Shown: piece after piece, positions 9,021-18,035 of the stretch
Layout: each line of letters opens with the position of its first letter
Position numbering within the stretch: the stretch's first letter is position 1
Assembly: GCF_022867865.1 (NCBI RefSeq)
Contig: NZ_JALIEC010000006.1
Coordinates: forward strand, 1-64,000
Origin: Phaeobacter sp. J2-8
GTDB lineage: Bacteria; Pseudomonadota; Alphaproteobacteria; Rhodobacterales; Rhodobacteraceae
DNA: 64,000 nucleotides
Reading direction: 5' to 3'
Notes under the pieces: model-generated
What the model saw: only the letters and a program-made list of their open reading frames with translations
The model's database searches: none
Told to the model about the DNA's origin: nothing
Made by a program: the position numbers and the translations under genes

Positions 9021-10036
9021 GGGGCGACCGTATGCGGATGGTGACAGGCAAAGCTGCGGTTGCCCAGATGACGCGTGGTTGGGGCGATGCTTTGGCAAAG
9101 ATCGGTTGCGCGGGCACAGCGCGGCGCAAAGGCACAGCCAGAGGGGCGGTTGCCGGGATCGGGCGGTTCGCCCCCAATCGGGGTTGGTGCGGCATGGTCG
9201 TCAAACCCGGGACGCGCGGCCAGAAGCGCGGCGGTATAGGGATGCGCCGGGGCGGCAAACAGGGCATGCACCGGCGCGGTTTCGACGATCCGACCGGCAT
9301 ACATCACCGCCACCCGGTCCGCCGTTTCCGCCACAACCCCCATGTCATGGGTGATCAGCAACATGGCCAGCCCCTGTTGCTGGCGCAGATCGGCCAGCAG
9401 ATCAAGGATCTGGGCCTGAATGGTCACATCCAGCGCGGTGGTCGGCTCATCCGCAATCAGCAGCGCGGGGGCCTGTGCCAGCGCCATGGCGATCATCACC
9501 CGCTGGGCCATGCCGCCGGAAAATTGGTGTGGAAAGGCCGCAAGCCGGGCCGAGGCATCGCGAATGCCCACCTGCTGCATTAGCTCTTTTGACCGCAGGC
9601 GCGCCGCGCGGCGGCCCATGGTGCCGTCCTGCATCAGGGCTTCGGTCAATTGCCGTCCGATCCGGTGGATCGGGTTCAGTGCCGGTACGGCCTCTTGAAA
9701 GATCATGGCGATTTCGCGCCCGCGCAGGGCGGCCATCGCGCGTTCATCCAAAGTCATCAGGTCTCGACCACCGAAATGAATGGCACCACGGGACGTGATC
9801 CTATCACCCTGAAGCCCCAAGAGACTGAGCGCCGTCAGGCTCTTGCCCGAGGCGCTTTCGCCAACAAGGCAGAGGGTTTCACCATCGCCGATTTCAAGAT
9901 CGACGCCGTCCACCACCGTGACCGGTCCGCGTTTCGATGGCACAGAAACGGTCAGCCCTCGGACCTGCAAGAGGGGCGCCGCAGCGCCCCCCATCATGTC
10001 CCCAACAGGGAACTTTTTTACGTCATGTATCGACAT
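9017..10036 (-). CDS. Oligopeptide-type ABC ATPase (DppD/OppD-like)
   Basis: First ATPase of the pair, 339 residues. Walker A is GESASGKSLTALS, the signature is FSGGMAQRVMIAMAL, Walker B is LLIADEPTTALDVT, and the C-terminal oligo_HPY segment is SGCAFAPRCARATDLC. ATG 10036 lies five bases after the binding-protein stop. A second candidate start (MMGGAAAP) lies about 14 codons in. It is expected to heterodimerise with the DppF-like ATPase. Confidence 0.87.
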   Translation of the reverse strand: MSIHDVKKFPVGDMMGGAAAPLLQVRGLTVSVPSKRGPVTVVDGVDLEIGDGETLCLVGESASGKSLTALSLLGLQGDRITSRGAIHFGGRDLMTLDERAMAALRGREIAMIFQEAVPALNPIHRIGRQLTEALMQDGTMGRRAARLRSKELMQQVGIRDASARLAAFPHQFSGGMAQRVMIAMALAQAPALLIADEPTTALDVTIQAQILDLLADLRQQQGLAMLLITHDMGVVAETADRVAVMYAGRIVETAPVHALFAAPAHPYTAALLAARPGFDDHAAPTPIGGEPPDPGNRPSGCAFAPRCARATDLCQSIAPTTRHLGNRSFACHHPHTVAP

Positions 10037-10041
10037 TGCGC

Positions 10042-11664
10042 CTATTGCGTCCCGAGGATTTTGAGGTTGTCGGGGCGGAAATCCTCGAAAAACTGGGGGG
10101 TTGGCGTGTAAGAAATGCCGTTGCGGATCGCATAGATGTCGGCCGGATTGTAAAGGAATGTGCTGGGCACTTCCGACAGATAGATTTCAGCAGCTTCGCG
10201 GAATGCGGCGCGGCGGGCGTCCAGATCAATGGTGCTTTCCAGCTCGGCGGCCAATGCGTTGAACCGGTCGCTCTGCCAATAGCCATAGCGCGTCTGAATG
10301 GCGGAGCGCGGCCCATAGGCCAGCGTCAACTGACCCAGCGGATCGGGGAAACGATAGGTGTTGGACCATGTATAAAGCATGGTGTCGGCGTCGCGCATCG
10401 CCTTCCAGTTTTCCATTGGCATCAGCTCGATTGTGACGCCGATTTCGGCCCACATCGCCTGAAGGATCTGCACCGCTTCGGAACCAAGCGTATAGTAGCC
10501 GGGGATATAGCGCAGTTTGATCGGGCTGCCGTCAAAACCGGCTTCGGCCAGCAAGGCACGGGCGCGATCCGGGTCAAAGGCGAACTCTGGCAGATCATCA
10601 AGGTACATGTCGTTGAAGGCAGAGAGCTGCGGACCTTTGGGGGTCATGGACAGCCCGCGCCAGACGGATGCGACCAATGCCTTGCGGTCGATCCCAAGGC
10701 TGAGCGCCTGACGAATGCGCGGATCGGCCAGTTTCGGATGGGTGGTGTTGAACACCACAACATGGGTGTTTTCACGCACCACGGGCGCAATTTGCAGATC
10801 GTCATAGCGTTCCAGCACCGGCAGTTGATCTGGCGGAATATCGGCGGACATGTCGAATTCACCGCTGACCAGACCGGCGATGCGGGCCGCGACCTCTGGC
10901 ACCTCGAGAAAGGTGATCGTGGCGGCCGCAGGCGCGCCCATGAAATAATCGTCATTGGCGACCAACCGCAGGCTTTCACCGGCGGTATAGCCGTCAAACC
11001 GGTAAGGGCCGGTGCCAATTGGCGCCCAGATCACATCATCGACGGCCTTGGCCATCCATTCGGAGGTCGGCAGCGTGTCATCGCGATGTGCCTCATAGGC
11101 GGCTTTCTGTACGATCCACGCGCCCTTGTTCGCCAGCCGATGCGGCATCAGATAATCGGGCGAGGCCCATGTCAGTTTGACCTCATGCGGGCCAAGGATG
11201 TCGACGCTTTCCAATTCCGCCAGTGTCGAGGCAACCCCGCGCACCGGGGCGTTTTCGCCGTAGACGCGTTCCTGACCAAAGCTGAACGCGACATCTTCGG
11301 CGGTGAAGGCGCTGCCGTCGTGCCAGGTGACATCATCGCGCAGCTGCAACACCATTTCGGTGGGGCTGATGCGTTCCCATGACGTGGCAAGCCCGGGCAC
11401 CAGCGTGGTTTTGCCGGTCTCGGCCTGGGCGACGAAATCGCGGCGGATCAGCGTGTCAAAGACCGAGTGGATCACCCGCACATCGACATTGCCGCCGTTT
11501 TTGCCCGGTTCCAGCCCGCGCGCCAGTTTCGGCACCGCGACCACCAGATCGGGCCGTGCATCGGCCTGTTGCGCCTGGGTCTCTGCACCGATCAGGCCAA
11601 AGCCAAGGATCAGCGCAGACAGGCCCGCAAGGCCCGCCAGCGTGTTTCGACGAGACATCAACAT
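10042..11664 (-). CDS. Family 5 periplasmic solute-binding protein (DppA/OppA-like)
   Basis: SBP_bac_5 protein, 540 residues, which determines ligand choice for this importer. ATG 11664 is chosen because AAAGGA lies six bases upstream, giving MLMSRRNTLAG; the SRRNTLAG stretch resembles a twin-arginine signal, followed by a hydrophobic core and AQA. Family hallmarks include ATSWERISPTEMVLQLRDDVTWHDG in shortened form WHDGSAFTAEDVAFS, and IRQALSLGIDRKALV. Ligands of the family range from peptides to sugars, nickel and opines. It is preceded by a PHP hydrolase 11 bases away, so the cargo may be a phospho- or ester-compound rather than a peptide; that is inference. Confidence 0.87.
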   Translation of the reverse strand: MLMSRRNTLAGLAGLSALILGFGLIGAETQAQQADARPDLVVAVPKLARGLEPGKNGGNVDVRVIHSVFDTLIRRDFVAQAETGKTTLVPGLATSWERISPTEMVLQLRDDVTWHDGSAFTAEDVAFSFGQERVYGENAPVRGVASTLAELESVDILGPHEVKLTWASPDYLMPHRLANKGAWIVQKAAYEAHRDDTLPTSEWMAKAVDDVIWAPIGTGPYRFDGYTAGESLRLVANDDYFMGAPAAATITFLEVPEVAARIAGLVSGEFDMSADIPPDQLPVLERYDDLQIAPVVRENTHVVVFNTTHPKLADPRIRQALSLGIDRKALVASVWRGLSMTPKGPQLSAFNDMYLDDLPEFAFDPDRARALLAEAGFDGSPIKLRYIPGYYTLGSEAVQILQAMWAEIGVTIELMPMENWKAMRDADTMLYTWSNTYRFPDPLGQLTLAYGPRSAIQTRYGYWQSDRFNALAAELESTIDLDARRAAFREAAEIYLSEVPSTFLYNPADIYAIRNGISYTPTPQFFEDFRPDNLKILGTQ

Positions 11665-11675
11665 AAGTCGTCCTT

Positions 11676-12638
11676 TCAAATCAGGGTTTGAATTTTCTTT
11701 GCGTCAGATCTTGGCGGTGTTGTCGGACCCATCCAGCCAGAGCGGATGGGTCCAGGCGCGCCGGCCGCCGCATCGGTAATCACCAGGCGGCACCAGGAGC
11801 CGAAGAATTTCGCCAGCGACAGCCGCCCTTCGGTCAGGGCGGTGCCATGCAGGCGCACGCCCTTGGCATAGGGGCCGACCAACAGGATCGAGCTGGCCGC
11901 AGAGCAGGAAATGACCAATTCGTCGCCGTCGCGGGCCACGTCATGGATTTCGGGGCCCTGGCTGGAATAAAACGCCCCGTCATGCAGCGCAGCCAGCAGG
12001 GCGTCGGGGGTATTGCTTTCAGCGCGCACCATGACCCAGCCGCCGCCGCTGTCGGGGCGTTTGAAATGGCTGTCATCGGTGGCGATGGCCAAAAGCTGGC
12101 GGTTTTCGCAGAGCAGGGCCTCGTACATCACCAGACCGTCACCCCGGTCGGAATTCATCCAGCAGGTGTGGTTGTAGATTTCCACCGCATGGGCGGCGTC
12201 GAGCGCCAATCCGTCTTCCAGTTGCAATTGATACCAATGCGGATGGGCAATCGCCACAAAGGCCCCGGCGGCGCGGGCGCGGCGGGCCAGATCCGGGCCG
12301 GTTTCATCCGCTGGCGGCACGGCAAAGTCATCGGGCAGACCGACCGCAAGGATGTGCCAGGGTTCCCCGCGCGAGGTTTGTGGCCCGTGCAGCTCTGCCC
12401 CGATCAGGGTGGTGAATGTGGCGTTGCGGCTGGCGCGGCTGTCCGTGATGGGATAACCGTATTTTTCCCGGAAATGGTCGGTCACGGCGATGAAATCATA
12501 TCCCGCCGCCTGATAATGGGCACAGACGTCTTCGACCGCCAGCGCACCGTCCGAATTGGTCGAATGTCCGTGTAGATTGCCACGCAGGAAGGTGCCTTTT
12601 GCCTGAAAGGGCCGCAGCATTGCATCTTTGTATTTCAT
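11676..12638 (-). CDS. PHP-domain metal-dependent hydrolase
   Basis: A 320-residue protein whose N-terminal PHP fold is clear: NLHGHSTNSDG, then YDFIAVTDHF, then a histidine in AIAHPHWYQ. These are the usual trinuclear-metal ligands of PHP phosphoesterases (TrpH/YciV and histidinol-phosphatase relatives). The start at 12638 follows GGAG at nine bases. It is the first gene of the Dpp-type operon and its stop is separated from the binding-protein start by 11 bases, so the two are surely co-transcribed. It probably hydrolyses the imported substrate or a phosphorylated derivative; the substrate is not recognisable. Confidence 0.82.
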   Translation of the reverse strand: MKYKDAMLRPFQAKGTFLRGNLHGHSTNSDGALAVEDVCAHYQAAGYDFIAVTDHFREKYGYPITDSRASRNATFTTLIGAELHGPQTSRGEPWHILAVGLPDDFAVPPADETGPDLARRARAAGAFVAIAHPHWYQLQLEDGLALDAAHAVEIYNHTCWMNSDRGDGLVMYEALLCENRQLLAIATDDSHFKRPDSGGGWVMVRAESNTPDALLAALHDGAFYSSQGPEIHDVARDGDELVISCSAASSILLVGPYAKGVRLHGTALTEGRLSLAKFFGSWCRLVITDAAAGAPGPIRSGWMGPTTPPRSDAKKIQTLI

Positions 12639-12800
12639 TTCGCTATTCTCCATGCGCACCCAATTACAGATGTTTATGAAGTGGATATGACAGTTCGCCC
12701 GAATGACCGGAATAATCTGCGCTGCTCAGATTTGGGCAGGCAGGTATGGTGTGGCTGGGTGGGTGTATTTAGGTTGCAGGGGGGGCAGGAACGCGGGCAA

Positions 12801-13721
12801 TCAGCCCGGTTCGGCCGCAATGTCCAGAAAATGCGATACCGCGGGAATGCCCCGCGCGCCGTCAGCGATGACCAGCAAAAGCTTGGCCCCCGGTTGGATC
12901 AGGTCCAGCCGGGTCTGTTGCAAACGCCCGTCGGGCGGCATTTCAGAGGCAAAGACAAGCCCCGCCCCCAGCCCGGCAGCCGCCGCTTCGATCACCGCTT
13001 CGCGCCGTGGCGCTTCGAACAGATGTTTTGGCATCATGGCGTTGGCTTCGAAAAGCCGGTCGACCACGGTGCGGGTCATAGAGGGTTGTTTTTGAACAAC
13101 AATCCGGTGTTCTGACAGGGCCGCGCGGTCAATCGGCCCCGCGCCCAGCGACATCATGGCGGCGTTGTGCACCAGCACCAGTTCCTGCTGTGCCAGAACC
13201 ACATGTTCGTTTGAGATCTGATCGGCGTCGGGCCAGGTCAGAATGCCGACATCGACGCTTATCCGGGCGACATCTTCCAGCAGGGAATGGCTGTTGCGTT
13301 GTTGCAGTTTGATGGTGACATCCGGGAACCGGGTCACAAATCGCCGCAGGATCGGCATGGCCACCTGCGGCACGCTGAAGCCAACACGCAGAAGCCCGCC
13401 CTGGCCGCTTTTCAATTCGTCGACGCTTTGCAGGACTTTGTCAAAATGCAAAAGCGCGGTGCGGGCCTGATTGAAAATGCGGAACCCCGTGTCGGTCAGG
13501 GTCATTGGTTTGCGGCGCTGGAACAGTTTCAGGCCCAGCCGCTCTTCCAGCCGGGCGATGCGCAGCGACACACCCGGTTGGCTCATCCCCATCGCCTGGG
13601 CGGCCCCGGAAAAGCTGCCGGCCTCGGCAACCGCCACGATCACGCGCAGGTCAGACACTTCGAGCCGGGGATCGGGCCCGGTGTCAACAGGCGCTTTTGG
13701 CGTAAAATCCGTGTCTGACAT
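12801..13721 (-). CDS. LysR-family transcriptional regulator
   Basis: LTTR of 306 residues. The winged helix is at about residues 20-80 (LEVSDLRVIVAVAEAGSFSG, QAMGMSQPGVSLRIARLEE), followed by an effector-binding domain beginning LLRVGFSVPQVA. ATG 13721 gives normal length; the reading frame stays open for 94 further codons upstream but that part is proline-rich with no family likeness. It lies on the same strand just upstream of the PHP/Dpp operon, which it probably controls. The 162-base spacer 12639-12800 must hold the operon promoter; I see no convincing box or palindrome in it. Confidence 0.87.
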   Translation of the reverse strand: MSDTDFTPKAPVDTGPDPRLEVSDLRVIVAVAEAGSFSGAAQAMGMSQPGVSLRIARLEERLGLKLFQRRKPMTLTDTGFRIFNQARTALLHFDKVLQSVDELKSGQGGLLRVGFSVPQVAMPILRRFVTRFPDVTIKLQQRNSHSLLEDVARISVDVGILTWPDADQISNEHVVLAQQELVLVHNAAMMSLGAGPIDRAALSEHRIVVQKQPSMTRTVVDRLFEANAMMPKHLFEAPRREAVIEAAAAGLGAGLVFASEMPPDGRLQQTRLDLIQPGAKLLLVIADGARGIPAVSHFLDIAAEPG

Positions 13722-13932
13722 TGTGGGGCCCGCTGCGGTCATTGATGTGACCGGGCCTGCGTCCCACAGGCCTGCGGGTTTTGCAACCCAAGCTTCTGGG
13801 ATCGACCGCGGGCTTTGACCCCTGGCCCTTTGGGGGTGGATTTGCCGTGCGGGGGGCAGCAGGGCCAAGGCAGGGTGGTGTACAGCCGTGCCCGCCATCG
13901 GACACGGTATCGGCGCGGGTTGCGCGCATCTG

Positions 13933-14664
13933 TCAGCGCGGGAAGATGCGGGCCATTTCGGCTTTGTAGCTGCTCCATTTGATGGTTGCGCTGTTGCCGG
14001 CATAACCGTGATATCGCGACCGGCCCGAGGGCAGGGGCAGCCCGGCCCAGATGCCGGCGAGATTATACATGAACTTTACATCCGAAATGCGCCCGGCCTT
14101 GAACTTGGCGAAACCGGCATCTTCCAGCAACAGATTGGCAAGATGATCCTGCAGGGCCGGTGAAAACCGCTGTTGTGGTCCAACGCCGGAGCGACGCAAA
14201 AGACCGCGCAATGTCTTTGGAATGAACTGATACCGGCCAATGGCATGTGGCTGGCCCGGGGTGGCCTTGATCCAGGCAAAGATCTCGCCGACGGTCATGT
14301 CGGTTGGCCGTTTTGGCGGCAAGCGGCGCGCGCCATGCTGGACGGCATCATAGCCGGCAGATCCGGCTTCTGCATGGGCAATCAGATCTCTGAGCCGGGC
14401 GGCCTGATCGCCGGAACGGGAAGAGACAAACGGGGTTGCGCTGGCCCCGGACAAGGCGCCGGCATCAATATCGGCGGCGGCCACCCGTTCGGTGGGCAAA
14501 TTCAGCGTGATGCTGTTGGCGCGGCTGTCGGGGCTTAACCCGAATTCGATGGAGCCAACGTTGACAAGATCGTCGATGCTGAACTGTGTCTGTTGACCCT
14601 GGGCGGTGCCGGCAAGCGCAGTCGTCGCCAGCCCCATGACTAAGGCAATTGATTTCATTTCCAT
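13933..14664 (-). CDS. Exported lysozyme-like muramidase domain protein
   Basis: A 243-residue exported protein with signal peptide MEMKSIALVMGLATTALAGT ending near AQG, chosen from ATG 14664 behind AGGAG. The C-terminal half has a lysozyme-superfamily layout: LIAHAEAGSAGYDAV supplies the likely catalytic glutamate, then MTVGEIFAWI and AIGRYQFIPKTL, as in lambda-type and GH24-like muramidases. The first about 100 residues are of unknown fold. It would cut peptidoglycan in the periplasm. It lies just downstream of the outer-membrane barrel gene, beyond a terminator, so local wall opening for surface-structure assembly is possible but unproven. Confidence 0.72.
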   Translation of the reverse strand: MEMKSIALVMGLATTALAGTAQGQQTQFSIDDLVNVGSIEFGLSPDSRANSITLNLPTERVAAADIDAGALSGASATPFVSSRSGDQAARLRDLIAHAEAGSAGYDAVQHGARRLPPKRPTDMTVGEIFAWIKATPGQPHAIGRYQFIPKTLRGLLRRSGVGPQQRFSPALQDHLANLLLEDAGFAKFKAGRISDVKFMYNLAGIWAGLPLPSGRSRYHGYAGNSATIKWSSYKAEMARIFPR

Positions 14665-14872
14665 TTTCTCGTGCTCCTGAACCAAGTGAGTGGAAGCACC
14701 ATAAAATTTGGCCGCCACAACTTGGGGTGCGCAAACAGGCAGCGAGGACCGCAAAGGTATAGGCCGCTGTCCATCCAGAGAGCGGACCGCGATCCTTGTT
14801 CGGTTCAGCCGAATCCCGGTGCGTGGCGCGCCAGCCCGGTTTTGACTGTGTGGTCTGTTCTGCCCTCAGGGC

Positions 14873-14916
14873 AAAAAGTGGGCCACACCTGCGGATGCGC
14901 TTCGCAGGTGTGGCCC
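14873..14916 (-). terminator. Strong terminator after the barrel gene
   Basis: A perfect 14-base inverted repeat (14880-14893 with 14903-14916, arm GGGCCACACCTGCG) with a nine-base loop. Read on the minus strand it is followed by ACTTTTTG. It lies 25 bases beyond the barrel stop codon at 14941 and is the only conspicuous element in the 14665-14940 spacer. Confidence 0.85.
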
Positions 14917-14940
14917 GTTCTTGGCAACGCTCGGGTTCAA

Positions 14941-17900
14941 TCAGTTGCCAAGAAATCCGTCCAGCCGGTCCCAAAGGCTGTCATCGAGAAGCAGGTTGAA
15001 ACGAAGATAAACACCCTCCTGATAGACGTTCGACATGCCGGCCACGCGCCCGTCGACCGCGTTATAGCCAATCGCCAACAAGGTGCCCGGCGCCGGAGAG
15101 AACCCCAGCTCGACGCCCAGCCCGGTGGTGGCATTGCCACGGTTGTCCCAAATCTGGCTGGCGTTCACCCCGACCTGAACCCGGTCGTCCGCCAGATCGA
15201 GATAGGCCCCGGCCTGCACCAATTGGGTTGTGGTCGATGTCGAGACGTTTTCGTTTTCCAGGCTTTGGTGCTGACCGGCGTATTTTGCATTCAGACGCAG
15301 GTCTTCGTTGGCTTCATAGCTGGCATCGACGGACCACATATGGGTTTCGGTCCGGCCATGTTTGCGTTCAAGCCGATGTTCGTACCAGGCCAGCACGTCA
15401 AGGCGCGGATCCTTGACCGGACGATAGGATGCGCCGATGCGGGTACGGGCACGCAGGTGGTTTTCACCGTTGCGCTGATCCATCGCGACGCGGGTCCGGC
15501 CCAGAATGGTCCAGTCCTCTGTGACCTCTGTCGCCATGCCGAGAGAGGCATAATAGGTATTGCCGTCCTCTTCGAATGTTGCATCGACATCGGCATCCCC
15601 GACAAAGGTTTCATCGACGTTCTTCCACTTTGCCCCCAGTGCGATGCTGGTCAGCCAATCATCGCCCGTGTCGACGCCACGCGAATGTTCCAGATCGGCG
15701 CGCAGGGTGGTCAGATCGTCGATCTCCCAGACGGCTGCCACACCCTGGTGCCAGGTTTCTTCGACATCCCCCGGCGCCTGGCTGAATTCGGTCGAACCGG
15801 ACAGCCATTCGTTCAGCTGATATTCCATGCCATAGCGGCTTCGGGTCATCAGGACGCCGTCGTCAAAGGTCAGCTCGATCTCGTTCTGGACACGCCAGCC
15901 GGGCTTGGCCTCGCGGTACATGCCAAGCGTCAGCTGCGCCGGATCGCGGTCGTCCCCGGCAAAGGGCAGACGCAATTCGCTGCGCACGGACACGCCGGGG
16001 CGGTCTTTTGGTGTCCAGTTGCCCCCCAGAAGCAGAGCGGCCTGATCGTTGGTAGAGCCGTCCCGCGTGGTGCGGGCCAGTTCCAGCCCGATATGCCCCT
16101 GGAATGCTTCGCTGAAGCGACGCGCATAGGTGGCGTCCAGCGTGGTCTTTTCGCTGTCGTTCAGACGATCGCGGACATATTCGGCCGACAGGTCCAGATC
16201 GCTTTTGGAATTGATCTCCAGACCATAGGACAGCCGCACCTGGGTGGTGCCGGGACGTGCCAGACCGCCCGCCATGAAGTCGTCGCCGGTGTGGATGGCT
16301 TCGAAGCTGAGACGTTGTTTTTCGGTCTGGATGTCATAGGACAGCCGCACCGCCATGTCGCTTTCGCTTTCCGAATTCTCGGAGCGCGCGATTTCGGCTT
16401 CGAAGGTGCCACCAGCCAGAGTTTCATGACGCACATATGCCGATTGCAGACGCTCGCGGGCCGGGTTTCCGATGGGGGCATCGGCGTGCACGGCGCGAAT
16501 GCCGACGCTGGTGCGGTCCCCGGCGGCGTAATTCACCTCGCCGCCATAAAGCCAGTAGCGTTCCGCATCGTCTTTTTCGACTTCATAGGTCACCCGAACA
16601 GATACCGGATTGCCATCTGCATCGAACTGGCGCACCGGATCGTCAAAGGTGATGGTGTCGCGAAAGAAATCCAGAATGTAATCGGTGCCGCGGCGCAGAG
16701 TGGTGGTCGACAGGATGTCGCCGCCGTCTTCGTCACGGACCAGGATTTCAACCCGCTCAGAGCCGGTCACATAGCCCGAAAGGTTCAGATCATACGGTCC
16801 CGACACACCACGTCCGGTGAATTCGGTGATCTGTTGTTCTTGTGCGGTGCGGGCGGCAAACACGGTGACCGACACGCGGTCATCTTCCCAATGGGCCTTG
16901 GCGCCGGTGGCCACGCGCTGCATGCCCCCCAGTTTGAAAGCCGAGGATTTAGGCTGGATCGCGATATCGCCGTAAAGGACGTAAGAGCGGCCTTTTTCGA
17001 CTTTGATATAGAGGTTGGAAGACGATTGCGCGTCCCAGCCGCGTTCGGAATTGTCGCCATAGACGGGATAGTATTCATCACCCCGGATGTCGCGGAACAG
17101 ACGGTCTTCGGTGTCCTGATCCGAGCTGTAGCGCAGCGTCAGCAGGGCATCGCCCCGGATCGCACCCTTGAGGTACAGATCACCGCGCAGACCGGTGGTG
17201 GTGTCCTCGAATGAGTTGAACTGATCCTTGGACAGCAATGTGCCGGTCTTTTTGCCGCCAAGCGACAATGCACCTTCGACCACGCCGATCATGACACGTT
17301 CCTCCAGGTTGGGGGTAAAGGTGACGCGGGCTTCGGCCTTGGCGAAACCGCTGGTTACGGTGATCAGGTCCGGGCCGGACACCTGTGGCGGGATCAGGCC
17401 GAATGTGGCCTCGCCGTTGTCGATGAAGGCCTGAACGCCGGGGGTGCCGGGGCGGATGTCGGTCACATCCCATAGCCCACGGTCAGACCCCAGTGTCACG
17501 GTGGCAGAGGCCGGAACCGGCAGACCGCGCACGTCGAGGATACGCACCACCACCGGCAGTACATTGACCGGGTCGGCGCTGGCCTCGGCCGGGACGGTGA
17601 TTTCGATCCGGGCCGGGTCACCGGGGGCGGTGACCGTGATGTCGTGACGCAGACGTTCGATGCCAAAGCCGTCGCGCCCCACAATCGAGAGCGTGTTCTT
17701 GCCCGGACGCAGTTTTACAGCCACGAATTCCGCCGCCTGAACGTTGCGCGGGGCCCAGCTTGTTTGTTCGCCCACACGGTCAGCGCCCAGAGCGCGGCCA
17801 TTGACCAACAGACCCAGTGTCAGGTCGGCCTTGGCCTTGATCCGAATGCTTTGCGTGCGCCGGTCCAGGGTTTCGCCATCCTCGATGTCGAGAAAGCCGG

Positions 17901-18027
17901 GCTCTGGATCAAGCGATTTCACCAGGGATTCCAACGGACGGCGGCTGGCGCGGGCCTTGGAGCCAAGCGCGGCAGGACGATCGGCGGCGCCATTGGCGGC
18001 GGCAGAGTCCTGATCCGCCGCCAGCAT
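14941..18027 (-). CDS. Large outer-membrane beta-barrel protein with Ig-like N-terminal region, no signal peptide of its own
   Basis: A 1,028-residue protein. Residues about 1-60 are an Ala/Asp/Arg-rich linker. Residues 60-250 look like Ig/invasin-type sandwich modules (GDPARIEITVPAEASADPVN, SGPDLITVTSGFAKAEARV). From about 260 to the end there are alternating amphipathic strands rich in Y, W and acidic turns (DEYYPVYGDNSERGWD, SYVLYGDIAIQ, final GVYLRFNLLL), as in outer-membrane barrels. The N-terminus MLAADQDSAAANG is not a signal peptide, which is odd for such a protein. The start lies nine bases past the stop of the DUF11 gene at 18036, and the reading frame stays open upstream into that gene. 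A one-base deletion would make the two a single polypeptide of about 1,925 residues carrying the DUF11 protein's signal peptide. Confidence 0.75.
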   Translation of the reverse strand: MLAADQDSAAANGAADRPAALGSKARASRRPLESLVKSLDPEPGFLDIEDGETLDRRTQSIRIKAKADLTLGLLVNGRALGADRVGEQTSWAPRNVQAAEFVAVKLRPGKNTLSIVGRDGFGIERLRHDITVTAPGDPARIEITVPAEASADPVNVLPVVVRILDVRGLPVPASATVTLGSDRGLWDVTDIRPGTPGVQAFIDNGEATFGLIPPQVSGPDLITVTSGFAKAEARVTFTPNLEERVMIGVVEGALSLGGKKTGTLLSKDQFNSFEDTTTGLRGDLYLKGAIRGDALLTLRYSSDQDTEDRLFRDIRGDEYYPVYGDNSERGWDAQSSSNLYIKVEKGRSYVLYGDIAIQPKSSAFKLGGMQRVATGAKAHWEDDRVSVTVFAARTAQEQQITEFTGRGVSGPYDLNLSGYVTGSERVEILVRDEDGGDILSTTTLRRGTDYILDFFRDTITFDDPVRQFDADGNPVSVRVTYEVEKDDAERYWLYGGEVNYAAGDRTSVGIRAVHADAPIGNPARERLQSAYVRHETLAGGTFEAEIARSENSESESDMAVRLSYDIQTEKQRLSFEAIHTGDDFMAGGLARPGTTQVRLSYGLEINSKSDLDLSAEYVRDRLNDSEKTTLDATYARRFSEAFQGHIGLELARTTRDGSTNDQAALLLGGNWTPKDRPGVSVRSELRLPFAGDDRDPAQLTLGMYREAKPGWRVQNEIELTFDDGVLMTRSRYGMEYQLNEWLSGSTEFSQAPGDVEETWHQGVAAVWEIDDLTTLRADLEHSRGVDTGDDWLTSIALGAKWKNVDETFVGDADVDATFEEDGNTYYASLGMATEVTEDWTILGRTRVAMDQRNGENHLRARTRIGASYRPVKDPRLDVLAWYEHRLERKHGRTETHMWSVDASYEANEDLRLNAKYAGQHQSLENENVSTSTTTQLVQAGAYLDLADDRVQVGVNASQIWDNRGNATTGLGVELGFSPAPGTLLAIGYNAVDGRVAGMSNVYQEGVYLRFNLLLDDSLWDRLDGFLGN

Positions 18028-18035
18028 TGCGGGCG

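Noticed and set aside
13722-14003. N-terminal extension of the LysR gene by 94 codons
   Set aside because: Pro/Ala/Arg-rich, no homology expected, and it would give a LysR protein about 100 residues longer than normal. ATG 13721 gives the usual length.
14671-17214. Plus-strand open frame of about 847 codons opposite the barrel gene
   Set aside because: Antisense shadow of a GC-rich gene. It lacks domain motifs, a ribosome-binding site and a plausible amino-acid composition, while the minus strand has barrel-type strands and a terminator after its stop.
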